64,000 nt of DNA from Bdellovibrio sp. BCCA (lineage in GTDB: Bacteria; Bdellovibrionota; Bdellovibrionia; Bdellovibrionales; Bdellovibrionaceae), in the NCBI RefSeq assembly GCF_037996825.1, contig NZ_JBBNAC010000001.1:3740025-3804024 (forward strand), given 5' to 3'. The translations under genes were made by a program, and so were the position numbers. How positions within the stretch are numbered: position 1 is the first letter of the stretch; every line of letters starts with the position of its first letter. Below, piece after piece: positions 32,497 to 41,726 of this stretch. The notes under the pieces were generated by a model. It was not told the DNA's origin and did no database searches. It saw only the letters and a program-made list of their open reading frames with translations.

Positions 32497-33305
32497 GACA
32501 CATCTCCGGAATTTAAAATCGCCAGAGACTCAAGACATGTTTTCCAGTGTGAAGGTCCACGCTCAAGAGGTGTCTTAATATTATTTAGATCCAAAGAGTA
32601 GGCATGTCCTCGTTTTTCAGCTTCATCTATCCAAAGACAAAGTTGCGAGATGCGCGATTCAAAATCTGTAAGGTGCGAAGTCTGTTCCCACGAAAATCTC
32701 AATGAAGGCTTTTCCATCTCTTCAAAGTTTTTTACCAACAGTTCCTGTCGTCTTGCGCTCGCCCGCCAATCAATGCGCATCGTGGAGTCTGAGCTTTGAT
32801 ATTCCCGGTGATCGCGAAACAAACCTGAATTTTTGAGATCTTCGGAACCGTAAGATTTTTGCGGAAACTGAGGATCCCCTTTTTTTGCAGGGTAAACCAA
32901 AGAGGCAGGGTTTAGTGAAGAAAGCTCCGCTCGCTCTTCTGTTTTCTCAAAGAAGACAACAAGATTCCAAGCTGGTGCCGTGAAATGGTTCTTTAAATGG
33001 ACGACTAGCGCGCTTCTTTCTTCTGCAAATAGATTTTCTCCGTAAATGTTTTCTATTTCAACTCCATCCACATTTTTATTCGTAATAAGTACGCTGGTAA
33101 GAGCGACAGAAATTAGAAAGAAGACAAAGATGTAAATAAGATTATTCGCGTAACCGACGGCTAAAAAGAATAATACCAGCGCCATGGCTCCGAAAGCGAA
33201 ACCAAAAGCACTTGGAACAATATAAGTTCTCGTTCTTTTCCTAGACAGGAACTGGCGTACTTTTTTGTAAAGCCCCTGCCCATTCACGGCCTCGCTTGAT
33301 GCCAT
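32493..33305 (-). CDS. DUF58 domain membrane protein
   Basis: 270 residues. Two membrane segments near residues 30-75 are followed by a globular part with the DUF58 signature RIDWRASARR at about 180 and a following VKNFEE. A partner of MoxR ATPases. The start at 33305 carries an excellent GGGAGGAAATC site even though it lies 65 bases inside the moxR 3' end, so the overlap is real and unusually long. Its stop overlaps the transglutaminase start. Central gene of a three-gene operon. Confidence 0.88.
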   Translation of the reverse strand: MASSEAVNGQGLYKKVRQFLSRKRTRTYIVPSAFGFAFGAMALVLFFLAVGYANNLIYIFVFFLISVALTSVLITNKNVDGVEIENIYGENLFAEERSALVVHLKNHFTAPAWNLVVFFEKTEERAELSSLNPASLVYPAKKGDPQFPQKSYGSEDLKNSGLFRDHREYQSSDSTMRIDWRASARRQELLVKNFEEMEKPSLRFSWEQTSHLTDFESRISQLCLWIDEAEKRGHAYSLDLNNIKTPLERGPSHWKTCLESLAILNSGDVS

Positions 33306-34161
33306 GATTTCCTCCCAGACGGTGACCTAATACAGGAACTAAAATTTGTTGAACATCTTCAGGGCGCACATAGTTGCGACCCTCCATGAAGGCCCAAGCT
33401 TTGGCCGCTTTTACCAGAGCCATTCCCGCACGAGTAGAAAGAGGTGTCCCTTCGAATCCTGCGCGACGAGATTTCTCTAAAAGGTCCGCGATATAGTTCG
33501 CAACAGTTTGTGAAACTTGGACTTTTTGAACTTGCAAAAGAGCTTCTGAAATTTCATTCTCAGAAAAAAGTGCTTTCACGTTTTGCAAAAGATGACGTGG
33601 ATCTTCACCTTGCAAAATACGCACTTCGGTTTCTTTTGAAGCGTGATGCAATTCCAAACTCATTAGAAAACGATCAAGCTGACTTTCAGGTAATGGAAAA
33701 GTTCCCATCTGCTGATGCGGATTCTGTGTCGCAATCACATAGAAAGGACGAGGTAGCGCCCACGTATTTCCATCGACAGATACTTCGCCTTCTTCCATTG
33801 CTTGAAGCAAAGCACTCTGCGTGCGAGGACTCGCGCGATTTAATTCATCGGCCATAACAAGTTGTGAAAACAGTGGTCCCTCATGAAAAACAAATTTATG
33901 TTCTTGCGGATGAAACACTTGTCCGCCGATGACATCAGCCGGAAGAAGATCAATCGTGAATTGAATACGACGAGTTTTAAGACCTAAAAGTTTTCCAAGA
34001 ACTTGCACCAAAGTGGTCTTCCCCACTCCCGGCAAATCTTCAATCAAAAGATTTCCACCAGCGAGCAGACAAGTGATCGCTAAACGGATTTCCACATTCT
34101 TATCCAGAACAACTTTCGACGCTTCAGAGATGAGTTCGTGAAACTTTTGATTCATGCTCAC
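33241..34161 (-). CDS. MoxR-family AAA+ ATPase
   Basis: 306 residues. Walker A PGVGKTT (about 44-50), Walker B and the MoxR box (MADELNRASPRTQSALLQAM), then sensor regions and an arginine-rich lid (LSTRAGMALVKAAKAW). MoxR ATPases act as chaperones that assemble or activate cofactor-bearing or DUF58/VWA partners. It is the first gene of moxR - DUF58 - TgpA, an operon layout known from many phyla. No VWA gene is nearby. Confidence 0.9.
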   Translation of the reverse strand: MSMNQKFHELISEASKVVLDKNVEIRLAITCLLAGGNLLIEDLPGVGKTTLVQVLGKLLGLKTRRIQFTIDLLPADVIGGQVFHPQEHKFVFHEGPLFSQLVMADELNRASPRTQSALLQAMEEGEVSVDGNTWALPRPFYVIATQNPHQQMGTFPLPESQLDRFLMSLELHHASKETEVRILQGEDPRHLLQNVKALFSENEISEALLQVQKVQVSQTVANYIADLLEKSRRAGFEGTPLSTRAGMALVKAAKAWAFMEGRNYVRPEDVQQILVPVLGHRLGGNHGIKRGREWAGALQKSTPVPV

Positions 34162-34246
34162 TAAGAATAATGTCTCACGAGTTTACGAACCAGTTATAAT
34201 CTCTCAGGCCCGATGAAAGCCCAGCATGTGTCGCTCATTAGAATAA

Positions 34247-34274
34247 AAAAGCCCTGGGAAATCCCAAGGCTTTT
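34247..34274 (-). terminator. Terminator of the nuo operon
   Basis: AAAAGCC (34247-34253) pairs with GGCTTTT (34268-34274), with an inner TGGG/CCCA stem (one bulge on each side). On the minus strand a T run follows. Located 28 bases past the nuoN stop. Confidence 0.75.
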
Positions 34275-34301
34275 GTTTTTTTGTGACTAAGAATTTAAAT
34301 C

Positions 34302-35762
34302 TTAGAACAAACTTTTCTCTACCGCTGCAAAGATAGGGCCTGATACAAATCCCATCGCAACAATCGCTAGAGCCATCACAACTGCAGTGACAGTTGTAGC
34401 ATTCAAAGAGTGGCCAGCGACTTCTGCGTTGCCCTCTTTCATGTACATCACAACGATCGGTCTTAGGTAGTAGTAAACGCCGATCACAGAGCTCACCATA
34501 CCCCATACAGCGAGCCACAAAAGACCTTCGCCGACAGCGGCGTTGAACAAGTAGAATTTACCGAAGAATCCCAATGTTGGTGGGATACCCGCAAGTGACA
34601 ACAAGAACACTGTTAGGCACAACGCCAACATCGGTCTTTGTTTCGCGAAGCCCGCAAGATCATCGATATTCACGATGTGGTTTTCAGATCTTTCAAGCAT
34701 GCTCGCAATTGCAAACGCCCCCAAAGTCATCAAAGCGTAGCTCAACAAATAGAAGATCACGCCAGAAGCACCAAAAGCACCGTTATCGCTCACGCCCGCA
34801 GTGATGATACCGATTAAAAGGTATCCAGAGTGCGCTACAGAAGAATAAGCAATCATACGTTTAAAGTTATTTTGAATGATCGCTGCGGTATTACCCACGA
34901 TCATTGTGATCACGGCCAACCATTGCAAGATATCAAACAAGTGATCAGAACCCGTCAAAGACTTCGTTGCAATCACGCGCAAGAAAGCTGCAAAAGAAAC
35001 TGTCTTAACCGCTGTCGCCATGAAAGCAGAGTGCGGAGTAGGAGCTCCTTGGTAAACGTCTGGAGTCCATGCATGGAATGGAGCGATTGAAACCTTAAAG
35101 CAGAAGCCCAAGATCACAAACGTGATACCGAACAAGAACAAACGAGACGTTTGCACAAGTTCCGCTGCGTTTTCCATGAAGCCAAGGATGTTTGTTCCAC
35201 CCGTAGATCCAAAAATGAAAGCCACACCGTACAAGAAGACAGCCGAAGCAAAAGATCCAAGAACGAAGTATTTCAACGCCGCTTCTTTAGAAAGTTTTTC
35301 TTCGTGGCTCATTGCGATCATCAAGTACAATGCCAAAGACATCAACTCAAGACCAATGAATACCATCAAAAGATCCACTGCTGAAACAAGGATCAACATC
35401 CCAATCGCAGAGCTGAGAGCCAAGAACACCAGTTCAGAAAACTGCTTTCCTGTCGTTGATGGATTTTCATACATCATGATCATCGCAGCACCAGCAGCAC
35501 CAAGAGCAATCACGCCCATCCACTGAGTCACACCGTCAAAGATCAATCCGCCGTTGAAAGCCGTTTTACCTGCGCCACCAAAGACGACAAGCAAACCAAT
35601 TGCAACCACGATACCGATCAAACCTTGAGACAAAGTGATCACAGGATGTTGTTCACGATTTCCGCGCAAAACTTTCGCTGTGATGGGAATGATACTCGCC
35701 AAAAATAACGCAATCATTGGCGAAATCAGAAGAATGTCACTAAGACCAATAGCTGTATTCAT
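34302..35762 (-). CDS. nuoN: NADH-quinone oxidoreductase subunit N
   Basis: Antiporter-like proton-pumping subunit of respiratory complex I, 486 residues, about 14 hydrophobic segments. Motifs typical of the family are seen (FIGLELMSLALYLMIA, CFKVSIAPFHAWTPDVYQGAPTP, SSVAHSGYLLIG). The ATG overlaps the nuoM stop by one base (TAATG) with GGAGGT upstream. Last gene of the operon. Confidence 0.95.
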   Translation of the reverse strand: MNTAIGLSDILLISPMIALFLASIIPITAKVLRGNREQHPVITLSQGLIGIVVAIGLLVVFGGAGKTAFNGGLIFDGVTQWMGVIALGAAGAAMIMMYENPSTTGKQFSELVFLALSSAIGMLILVSAVDLLMVFIGLELMSLALYLMIAMSHEEKLSKEAALKYFVLGSFASAVFLYGVAFIFGSTGGTNILGFMENAAELVQTSRLFLFGITFVILGFCFKVSIAPFHAWTPDVYQGAPTPHSAFMATAVKTVSFAAFLRVIATKSLTGSDHLFDILQWLAVITMIVGNTAAIIQNNFKRMIAYSSVAHSGYLLIGIITAGVSDNGAFGASGVIFYLLSYALMTLGAFAIASMLERSENHIVNIDDLAGFAKQRPMLALCLTVFLLSLAGIPPTLGFFGKFYLFNAAVGEGLLWLAVWGMVSSVIGVYYYLRPIVVMYMKEGNAEVAGHSLNATTVTAVVMALAIVAMGFVSGPIFAAVEKSLF

Positions 35763-37315
35763 TAGTTACCTCCTTGCGCTTGCTGAGTCGAGGCATCGCC
35801 AGGCTGAACAATTGTCAGGTTGTAGTTACTTCTGTTGTTCACCAAGTAATCAATACTAGCCTTGGAGTAATTCAAGAAGTGGTTCGGGAATAGACCCATC
35901 CAGAACACCATAATAACCATCGGAACAAGAACCGCGATTTCACGCGCATTCAAATCATGAAGCGGATGATGCTCGTCTTTCACAAGCTCCCCTTTTTCAC
36001 CGAAGAACACACGTTTAAACATCCACAACATGTAAACTGCACCAAGAACCACACCCGTTACCGCGAAGTACGCGAATACTGGCTGAGCTTGGTAAGTTCC
36101 AAGAAGGATGAAGAACTCCCCTACAAATCCGTTCGTCAATGGAACCGCGATAGAAGAAAGAGTCACGATAAAGAAGAAGATCGTGAACAGTGGCAACACA
36201 CTTGCCAAACCACCGTACTTCGCAATTTCACGAGAGTGTGTTCTTTCGTAAATCATACCGATTAAGATGAACAGAGCGCCCGTTGAAATACCGTGGTTCA
36301 ACATTTGGTACAAACCACCTGACATACCGTAAGCGTTGAAAGCAAAAAGACCCAACAAGATGTAACCCATGTGCGATACAGAAGAGTACGCCACAAGTTT
36401 TTTCACATCCGGTTGAACCATCGCAACCAAAGCGCCGTAGATGATACCCACAACACCGATCAGCATAAACAACCACGCCCAGTATTCAGAAGCCTCTGGG
36501 AACAAAGGAAGAACCCAGCGCATGAAACCGTAAGTACCCATCTTCAACATCACACCAGCCAGAATCACAGAGCCTGGAGTTGGTGCTTCAACGTGGGCAT
36601 CAGGCAACCAAGTGTGAAGTGGGAATACCGGAACTTTCACAGAGAATGCCAAAGCAAACGCAAAGAACAACAAAGTTTGAAGGCTGAAGAATGTTCCGCC
36701 AACAAATGGAATCTTCAATTGATAGAAGTCCAAAAGACTTGCGCTCATGTGACCAGTCGCTTCTTGAGTGAGGTACATCATGTAGATGATCGCAACGAGC
36801 ATCAACACGGAACCTGCCATCGTATAGATGAAGAACTTAACTGTCGCATAAAGTCTGCGAGCTCCACCCCAAATACCGACCATGAAGTACATCGGTACAA
36901 GAGAAAGTTCCCAGAAGACGTAGAAGAAGATCGCATCCATCGCCAGGAAAGTTCCAAGCATCGCTGTTTGCAAAATGAACAAAGCAACGTGGAAACCTTT
37001 TACGCGCTCAGTGATCGCCGTCCAACTCGCCAAGATAATGATCGGAGTTAAGAACGTTGTCAGAAGAACCAGCCACAAAGAAATCCCGTCAATACCCATG
37101 AAGTATTGAATGCCGAATCTCTCGATCCACATGAACTTCTCAACCATTTGAAGTCCTGCAGAACTTGGATTGAATCTTTGCAGAAGCACTAAGCTCACAA
37201 GGAATTCGATCACAGAAAGACCTAAAGCCAAGTGACGAATCGTATTGGATTTAGGCCATACTGCTACGATCAGAGCGAACAAAAGAGGTAGAAAAACAAT
37301 GCTACTCAGGATCAT
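35762..37315 (-). CDS. nuoM: NADH-quinone oxidoreductase subunit M
   Basis: Antiporter-like pumping subunit of complex I, 517 residues. FFYVFWELSLVPMYFMVGIWGG, KVPVFPLHTWLPDAHVEAPT and LVAYSSVSHMGYILLG mark NuoM; a long C-terminal tail ends in a Gln-rich hydrophilic stretch. GAGGT precedes the ATG. The gene starts 4 bases after the end of nuoL. Confidence 0.95.
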   Translation of the reverse strand: MILSSIVFLPLLFALIVAVWPKSNTIRHLALGLSVIEFLVSLVLLQRFNPSSAGLQMVEKFMWIERFGIQYFMGIDGISLWLVLLTTFLTPIIILASWTAITERVKGFHVALFILQTAMLGTFLAMDAIFFYVFWELSLVPMYFMVGIWGGARRLYATVKFFIYTMAGSVLMLVAIIYMMYLTQEATGHMSASLLDFYQLKIPFVGGTFFSLQTLLFFAFALAFSVKVPVFPLHTWLPDAHVEAPTPGSVILAGVMLKMGTYGFMRWVLPLFPEASEYWAWLFMLIGVVGIIYGALVAMVQPDVKKLVAYSSVSHMGYILLGLFAFNAYGMSGGLYQMLNHGISTGALFILIGMIYERTHSREIAKYGGLASVLPLFTIFFFIVTLSSIAVPLTNGFVGEFFILLGTYQAQPVFAYFAVTGVVLGAVYMLWMFKRVFFGEKGELVKDEHHPLHDLNAREIAVLVPMVIMVFWMGLFPNHFLNYSKASIDYLVNNRSNYNLTIVQPGDASTQQAQGGN

Positions 37316-37318
37316 ACA

Positions 37319-39250
37319 TTACCTCATGATCACAAATGAAAGAGCGACAACAACACCGATGCCGATGTACATCGCGTACTGTTGCATATTGCCGGTTTGG
37401 ATAGAACGAACCATTGAACCCATGCCACGCGCAAGGTCTCCGGCCCAATAAGTCATCTTGTCGATGAAGTTCACATCAATATAGTACCAAGTGTTTTTAC
37501 TGATGTTCACAAGCGGATTGATAATGAAACCAAAGTACGCTTCATCAACGAAGTATTTGTTATACACAAGGTTGTAAACAGGCTTGATGCTCGCTGCGAT
37601 TTTCTTCGGAGTTTCCGGAGATTTCACATAGAACTGATAAGCCACGATCGCAGAGATCAAAGCCAATCCAACTGACACGCCCATCAAAGTCCATTCAGTC
37701 GTGTGCTCAATCGGCTGCCATCCAGGGATCGGAGAAATAAGTGGGTGCAACCAGTGCTCCCACACGTTTGGAATATGTCCCAAACCTTCACCGATCACGT
37801 GCGGAATACCAATCCACCCACCGATCACAGAAAGAACCGCAAGAACGATCAAAGGAATCGTCATCAACGCCGGAGATTCATGAGGATGAACTTCTTTCGG
37901 AACGCGGCTTTTACCCCAGAAAGTCAAAGCCATCAAACGAGTCATATAGAACGCCGTCAAAGTCGCACCCAAAGCACCCGCAGCCCACAACACTGGAGAA
38001 CCCATTGGTGAGTTGAAGGCGTAAGCCAAGATTTCATCCTTAGAGAAGAAACCCGCAAATGGAGGCATACCGATGATCGCGAGCCAACCAAGAAGGAACG
38101 TGATGTGCGTAATCGGCATATACTTTTTAAGTCCGCCCATCTTACGAATATCTTGTTCTTCGTGCATTGCATGGATCACAGAACCAGATCCCAAGAACAT
38201 CAACGCTTTAAAGAAAGCGTGAGTCATCAAGTGGAACATCGCTGCTCCGAAAGCACCAACTCCGCAAGCAAGGAACATGTAACCAAGTTGTGACACTGTA
38301 GAGTAAGCCAAAACTTTTTTGATGTCCCATTGGGTCATACCGATTGTCGCCGCAAAAACCGCTGTCGCCGCGCCAATAACGGCAATCACCATCATTGTGT
38401 TAGGAGCCATGATAAACAACGGATTCAGACGGACGATCATGTAAACACCGGCAGTCACCATCGTTGCCGCATGGATCAACGCGGAAACTGGTGTTGGACC
38501 GGCCATCGCGTCTGGAAGCCAAACGTACAATGGAATCTGTGCAGATTTACCAGTGGCACCGATGAACAAGAACAATGTTCCCAAAGTCACCGCACCCAAC
38601 CAAGAAGACTCAGCCACTGTTGGTGCTAAAGCATTCAACTCGTGGAAGTTCAAAGTTCCGAATGTGATGAAAAGAACAAACATACCAAGAAGGAAAGCCG
38701 CATCCCCGATACGATTCGTGATGAAGGCTTTCATACCTGCTGCTGCTTTTTCTTTGTCTGTAAACCAGAAACCGATCAACAAGTAAGAGCAAAGACCAAC
38801 GCCTTCCCAACCCACAAACATCACAAGCAAGCTGTCACCAAGAACAAGCAACAACATGTTGAAGATGAAAAGATTCAGGTAAGCGAAGTATTTCGCGGCA
38901 CCTTTATCGTGGTGCATGTAACCGATTGAGAACAAGTGGATCAAAGTACCCACACCTGTCACAACCAAGATCATGATCGCGCTGATTTGATCGATCACAA
39001 ATCCCGCGTTGATTTTAAACTTATCAACCGCCATCCATTCAAAGAAGCTCACGGCAATTCTGCGAGTCTCTTCAGGCATCGCGACAAGATCCAACACCAA
39101 CAAAATTGAGCTGATGAAAGAGATTGCGATAGCGACTGTAGCAATCACACCTGCCACGTTGGCAGAATGTTTTTTATAACGAGTTCCGTTGATAAGGAAA
39201 CCTACAAACGGAGCGAGGATCAAAAGGGCCATTAAAAGAGAGTGAGTCAC
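37319..39250 (-). CDS. nuoL: NADH-quinone oxidoreductase subunit L
   Basis: Largest pumping subunit of complex I, with the long lateral helix near its C-terminus. 643 residues; FVGWEGVGLCSYLLIGFW, IPLYVWLPDAMAGPTPVSAL and LAYSTVSQLGYM are characteristic. The start is GTG at 39250 with AAGGGAA upstream. Sits between nuoK and nuoM in the standard order. Confidence 0.95.
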   Translation of the reverse strand: MTHSLLMALLILAPFVGFLINGTRYKKHSANVAGVIATVAIAISFISSILLVLDLVAMPEETRRIAVSFFEWMAVDKFKINAGFVIDQISAIMILVVTGVGTLIHLFSIGYMHHDKGAAKYFAYLNLFIFNMLLLVLGDSLLVMFVGWEGVGLCSYLLIGFWFTDKEKAAAGMKAFITNRIGDAAFLLGMFVLFITFGTLNFHELNALAPTVAESSWLGAVTLGTLFLFIGATGKSAQIPLYVWLPDAMAGPTPVSALIHAATMVTAGVYMIVRLNPLFIMAPNTMMVIAVIGAATAVFAATIGMTQWDIKKVLAYSTVSQLGYMFLACGVGAFGAAMFHLMTHAFFKALMFLGSGSVIHAMHEEQDIRKMGGLKKYMPITHITFLLGWLAIIGMPPFAGFFSKDEILAYAFNSPMGSPVLWAAGALGATLTAFYMTRLMALTFWGKSRVPKEVHPHESPALMTIPLIVLAVLSVIGGWIGIPHVIGEGLGHIPNVWEHWLHPLISPIPGWQPIEHTTEWTLMGVSVGLALISAIVAYQFYVKSPETPKKIAASIKPVYNLVYNKYFVDEAYFGFIINPLVNISKNTWYYIDVNFIDKMTYWAGDLARGMGSMVRSIQTGNMQQYAMYIGIGVVVALSFVIMR

Positions 39251-39260
39251 GGCTGTTCCC

Positions 39261-39584
39261 TTATCCTTTCAAGTGCTCAAAGAAGCGGATGTTAACTTCG
39301 TTGAATCGTTTAAAGATCGACACCGCCAAAGCCAAACCTACTGCCGCTTCCGCCGCAGCGATTGTCATGACGAAAAACACCATGATGTGTCCATCTAAAA
39401 GACCCAAGAATTTGCTGAATGCTACGAACGTTAAGTTCACAGAGTTCAACATCAATTCAATCGACATCAAAAGAACGATCACGTTACGGCGAAGAAGAAC
39501 TCCGGCCATTCCCGTGACGAACAAAAGAGCTGCCAAAACCAAATAGTGAGTCAGACCAATGTTGTTGATGATCTCAGTGTTCAT
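39261..39584 (-). CDS. nuoK: NADH-quinone oxidoreductase subunit K
   Basis: Three-helix membrane subunit of complex I, 107 residues from the ATG at 39584 (GGTGGA before it). The conserved Glu residues in the second and third helices appear in MSIELMLNSVNL and AAAEAAVGLALA. A further upstream codon at 39614 is in frame but inside nuoJ. The gene overlaps the nuoJ end by 11 bases. Confidence 0.93.
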   Translation of the reverse strand: MNTEIINNIGLTHYLVLAALLFVTGMAGVLLRRNVIVLLMSIELMLNSVNLTFVAFSKFLGLLDGHIMVFFVMTIAAAEAAVGLALAVSIFKRFNEVNIRFFEHLKG

Positions 39585-40110
39585 GTGTTCCACCTTTACT
39601 GCGCGCAAGGGCAACAGCTCCGACAGCGATTACAAGAAGCAAAACGCCCAAAGCTTCAAATCCGAAGATATATTTTGTGAACAAGATATGGCCCAACTGT
39701 TTCGTCGCTTCCATTCCTGTTCCCGTTGTCACTGGATTGTCCGTCGTTTTTTCAGTCAAAAGACCGACTGACATCGCAATCGCACCAACAACAAGTCCCG
39801 CAAGAAGTCCGACAGAGGCAATTTTCACAGCTCCTGTGAACTTACCGCGCGTAAACGCTTGAAGATCTTTCTTTAAGTCAAAGAGCATGATCACCATAAC
39901 GAAGAGGACCATGACCGCTCCGGCGTAAACAATCAACTGAACACCGGCGATAAAGTAAGCGTTTAAAGTTACAAACAAAGCCGACACACCCACCATCGTC
40001 ATTGCCAAGCAAAGAGCCGAGTAGATCGGGTTCGACATAAGGATCACACTCAGGCCGCTGACCAGAGTGACGATCGCTAGAAACCAAAATAGAAAAGCAT
40101 CTGCTGTCAC
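39574..40110 (-). CDS. nuoJ: NADH-quinone oxidoreductase subunit J
   Basis: Five-helix membrane subunit of complex I, 178 residues. FIAGVQLIVYAGAVMVLFVMVIML holds the conserved third-helix motif (quoted in two overlapping parts here: IAGVQLIVYAGA and VMVLFVMVIM). The start is GTG at 40110 with GAGGAG upstream. 10 bases after nuoH. Confidence 0.93.
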   Translation of the reverse strand: MTADAFLFWFLAIVTLVSGLSVILMSNPIYSALCLAMTMVGVSALFVTLNAYFIAGVQLIVYAGAVMVLFVMVIMLFDLKKDLQAFTRGKFTGAVKIASVGLLAGLVVGAIAMSVGLLTEKTTDNPVTTGTGMEATKQLGHILFTKYIFGFEALGVLLLVIAVGAVALARSKGGTHEH

Positions 40111-40120
40111 GTTAAACTCC

Positions 40121-41278
40121 TCACAAAGATGCGATGTAGATGATAAGCGCTGTTAAAATAGTGTTTCCCAACGCCCATGGAAGAAGTGTCTTCCAACCAA
40201 AATCCATCAGCTGATCGTAACGGAAACGTGGAAGAGTCCAACGAACCCAGATGAACACCCAAAGGAAGAATGCAAACTTGATGTTAAACACCAAGAAGTG
40301 AATCAGAGCGACCAAAGCACTTGCCCATGAAGGCGAAGAAGTCACAGATGCTGCCCACTCTTGAACTTGCGCTACAGAAACATAAGGAATGCTGTAACCA
40401 CCAAAGAAGAACAAAGCCATCAAGCCCGATGCAATCATCATGTGACCGTATTCACCGATGAAGAACATGTTGAACTTAAAGCCGCCGTACTCTGTGTGGA
40501 AACCGGCAACAAGCTCAGACTCACCCTCTGCCAAGTCGAATGGCAAACGGTTGGATTCTGCGAATGTCGTTGTAAAGAACAACAAAGCTGCAAGAGGTTG
40601 ATAGAAGATACCCCAGTTCGGGATGTACGGAGAAGAAACCGTGTAACCCATGAACGAAAAAGTCAAAGGACCTTGTTGAGCTATCGTCATCGCTGTCAAA
40701 TCAAACGTTCCGTAAAGCATGATCACGCCAACGATTGAAAGACCCAGCGCCAACTCGTAAGAGATCGTTTGCGCTGAAGCGCGAAGAGCACCCATCAAAG
40801 AATACTTATTTCCTGATCCCCAACCCGCCATCAACAATGTGTAAGCAGCCAAAGAAGAAACACCCAAGATGAAAACGATACCAACACCGATATCGTAACC
40901 TTGAACTAGGAAAGAGTATGGACCCCAAGTCGTGCCGAACATTTCAAACGTGCCCACTTGAATTGGTGTCGACATTGGAATTGCAGAGAAAGCCACCGCA
41001 CCTGGAATCAACGCAAACACCGGAGCTGCGTAGTACAACAATGGTTTTGCTGTATCAGGAACGAAGTTTTCTTTCGTCAAGAATTTCACCGCATCGGCCA
41101 AAAGCTGCATTAAACCCAAAGGTCCAACGCGGTTTGGTCCCAAACGATTTTGGATGAAGGCAGATCCACGACGCTCAAGCCATACAAGAATAGGAACTGC
41201 TTGAACCATCATCAAAAAGATGATGACAAGTTTTAAACCGTTAACGGTTATCTCGAAAATATCTTTACCCATGCCCAT
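40121..41278 (-). CDS. nuoH: NADH-quinone oxidoreductase subunit H
   Basis: Membrane subunit that forms much of the quinone chamber, 385 residues. WLERRGSAFIQNRLGPNRVG (about 29-48), ESNRLPFDLAEGESELVAGF and the FLWVRWTLPRFRYDQLM-type C-terminus are diagnostic. The start ATG at 41278 lies 4 bases after the nuoA stop; a second ATG 6 bases later is also possible. The genes nuoB-G and nuoI that usually surround it are missing. Confidence 0.95.
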   Translation of the reverse strand: MGMGKDIFEITVNGLKLVIIFLMMVQAVPILVWLERRGSAFIQNRLGPNRVGPLGLMQLLADAVKFLTKENFVPDTAKPLLYYAAPVFALIPGAVAFSAIPMSTPIQVGTFEMFGTTWGPYSFLVQGYDIGVGIVFILGVSSLAAYTLLMAGWGSGNKYSLMGALRASAQTISYELALGLSIVGVIMLYGTFDLTAMTIAQQGPLTFSFMGYTVSSPYIPNWGIFYQPLAALLFFTTTFAESNRLPFDLAEGESELVAGFHTEYGGFKFNMFFIGEYGHMMIASGLMALFFFGGYSIPYVSVAQVQEWAASVTSSPSWASALVALIHFLVFNIKFAFFLWVFIWVRWTLPRFRYDQLMDFGWKTLLPWALGNTILTALIIYIASL

Positions 41279-41282
41279 TGAT

Positions 41283-41651
41283 CTAGTCCCATTCCAATGC
41301 TTTTGATTTTACTTCCCAGAAAAGTCCGAAGATGAAGACCGCGATGAAAACCATCATCGAGATAAACACAAACGCACCCGCACCCGTGGAGATAAATTCG
41401 CGGAAAGAAATTGCCCACGGATACATGAAGATGATCTCAATATCGAAAAGAATGAAAAGAATGGCAGTGAGGTAATACTTCACTGATACTTTTGTATCTT
41501 TCTTATCAAGAGCAGGAATACCGCACTCGTACGGTTCGTATTTGATGGGATGATAGATGGCTTTGCCGCCAGTTTTGCTTGCAACCCACAGTAAAAAAGC
41601 TCCAAAAAGAGCAATGAAAATGACGATGAATATGACTCCACCGAGTGGCAC
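41283..41651 (-). CDS. nuoA: NADH-quinone oxidoreductase subunit A
   Basis: Three-helix subunit at the interface of the arms of complex I, about 122 residues. YEPYECGIPALDKKDTKVSVK carries the conserved Cys loop (quoted as YECGIP and KYYLTAILFILFDIEIIF in shorter parts). I favour GTG at 41651 after GGAGGG; a TTG at 41663 is the longer choice. It is the first gene of the operon, divergent from mfd with about 65-75 bases between. Confidence 0.9.
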   Translation of the reverse strand: MPLGGVIFIVIFIALFGAFLLWVASKTGGKAIYHPIKYEPYECGIPALDKKDTKVSVKYYLTAILFILFDIEIIFMYPWAISFREFISTGAGAFVFISMMVFIAVFIFGLFWEVKSKALEWD

Positions 41652-41726
41652 TAGACCCTCCAAAGTTGTCGTTATTATTTGGATTTCAATTAGTTATATA
41701 TGCGTCGTCACTGAAATCCAAGAAAT

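Noticed and set aside
36371..37051. Open frame antisense to nuoM
   Set aside because: Mirrors the hydrophobic codons of nuoM, giving a His/Arg/Gln-rich sequence without family.
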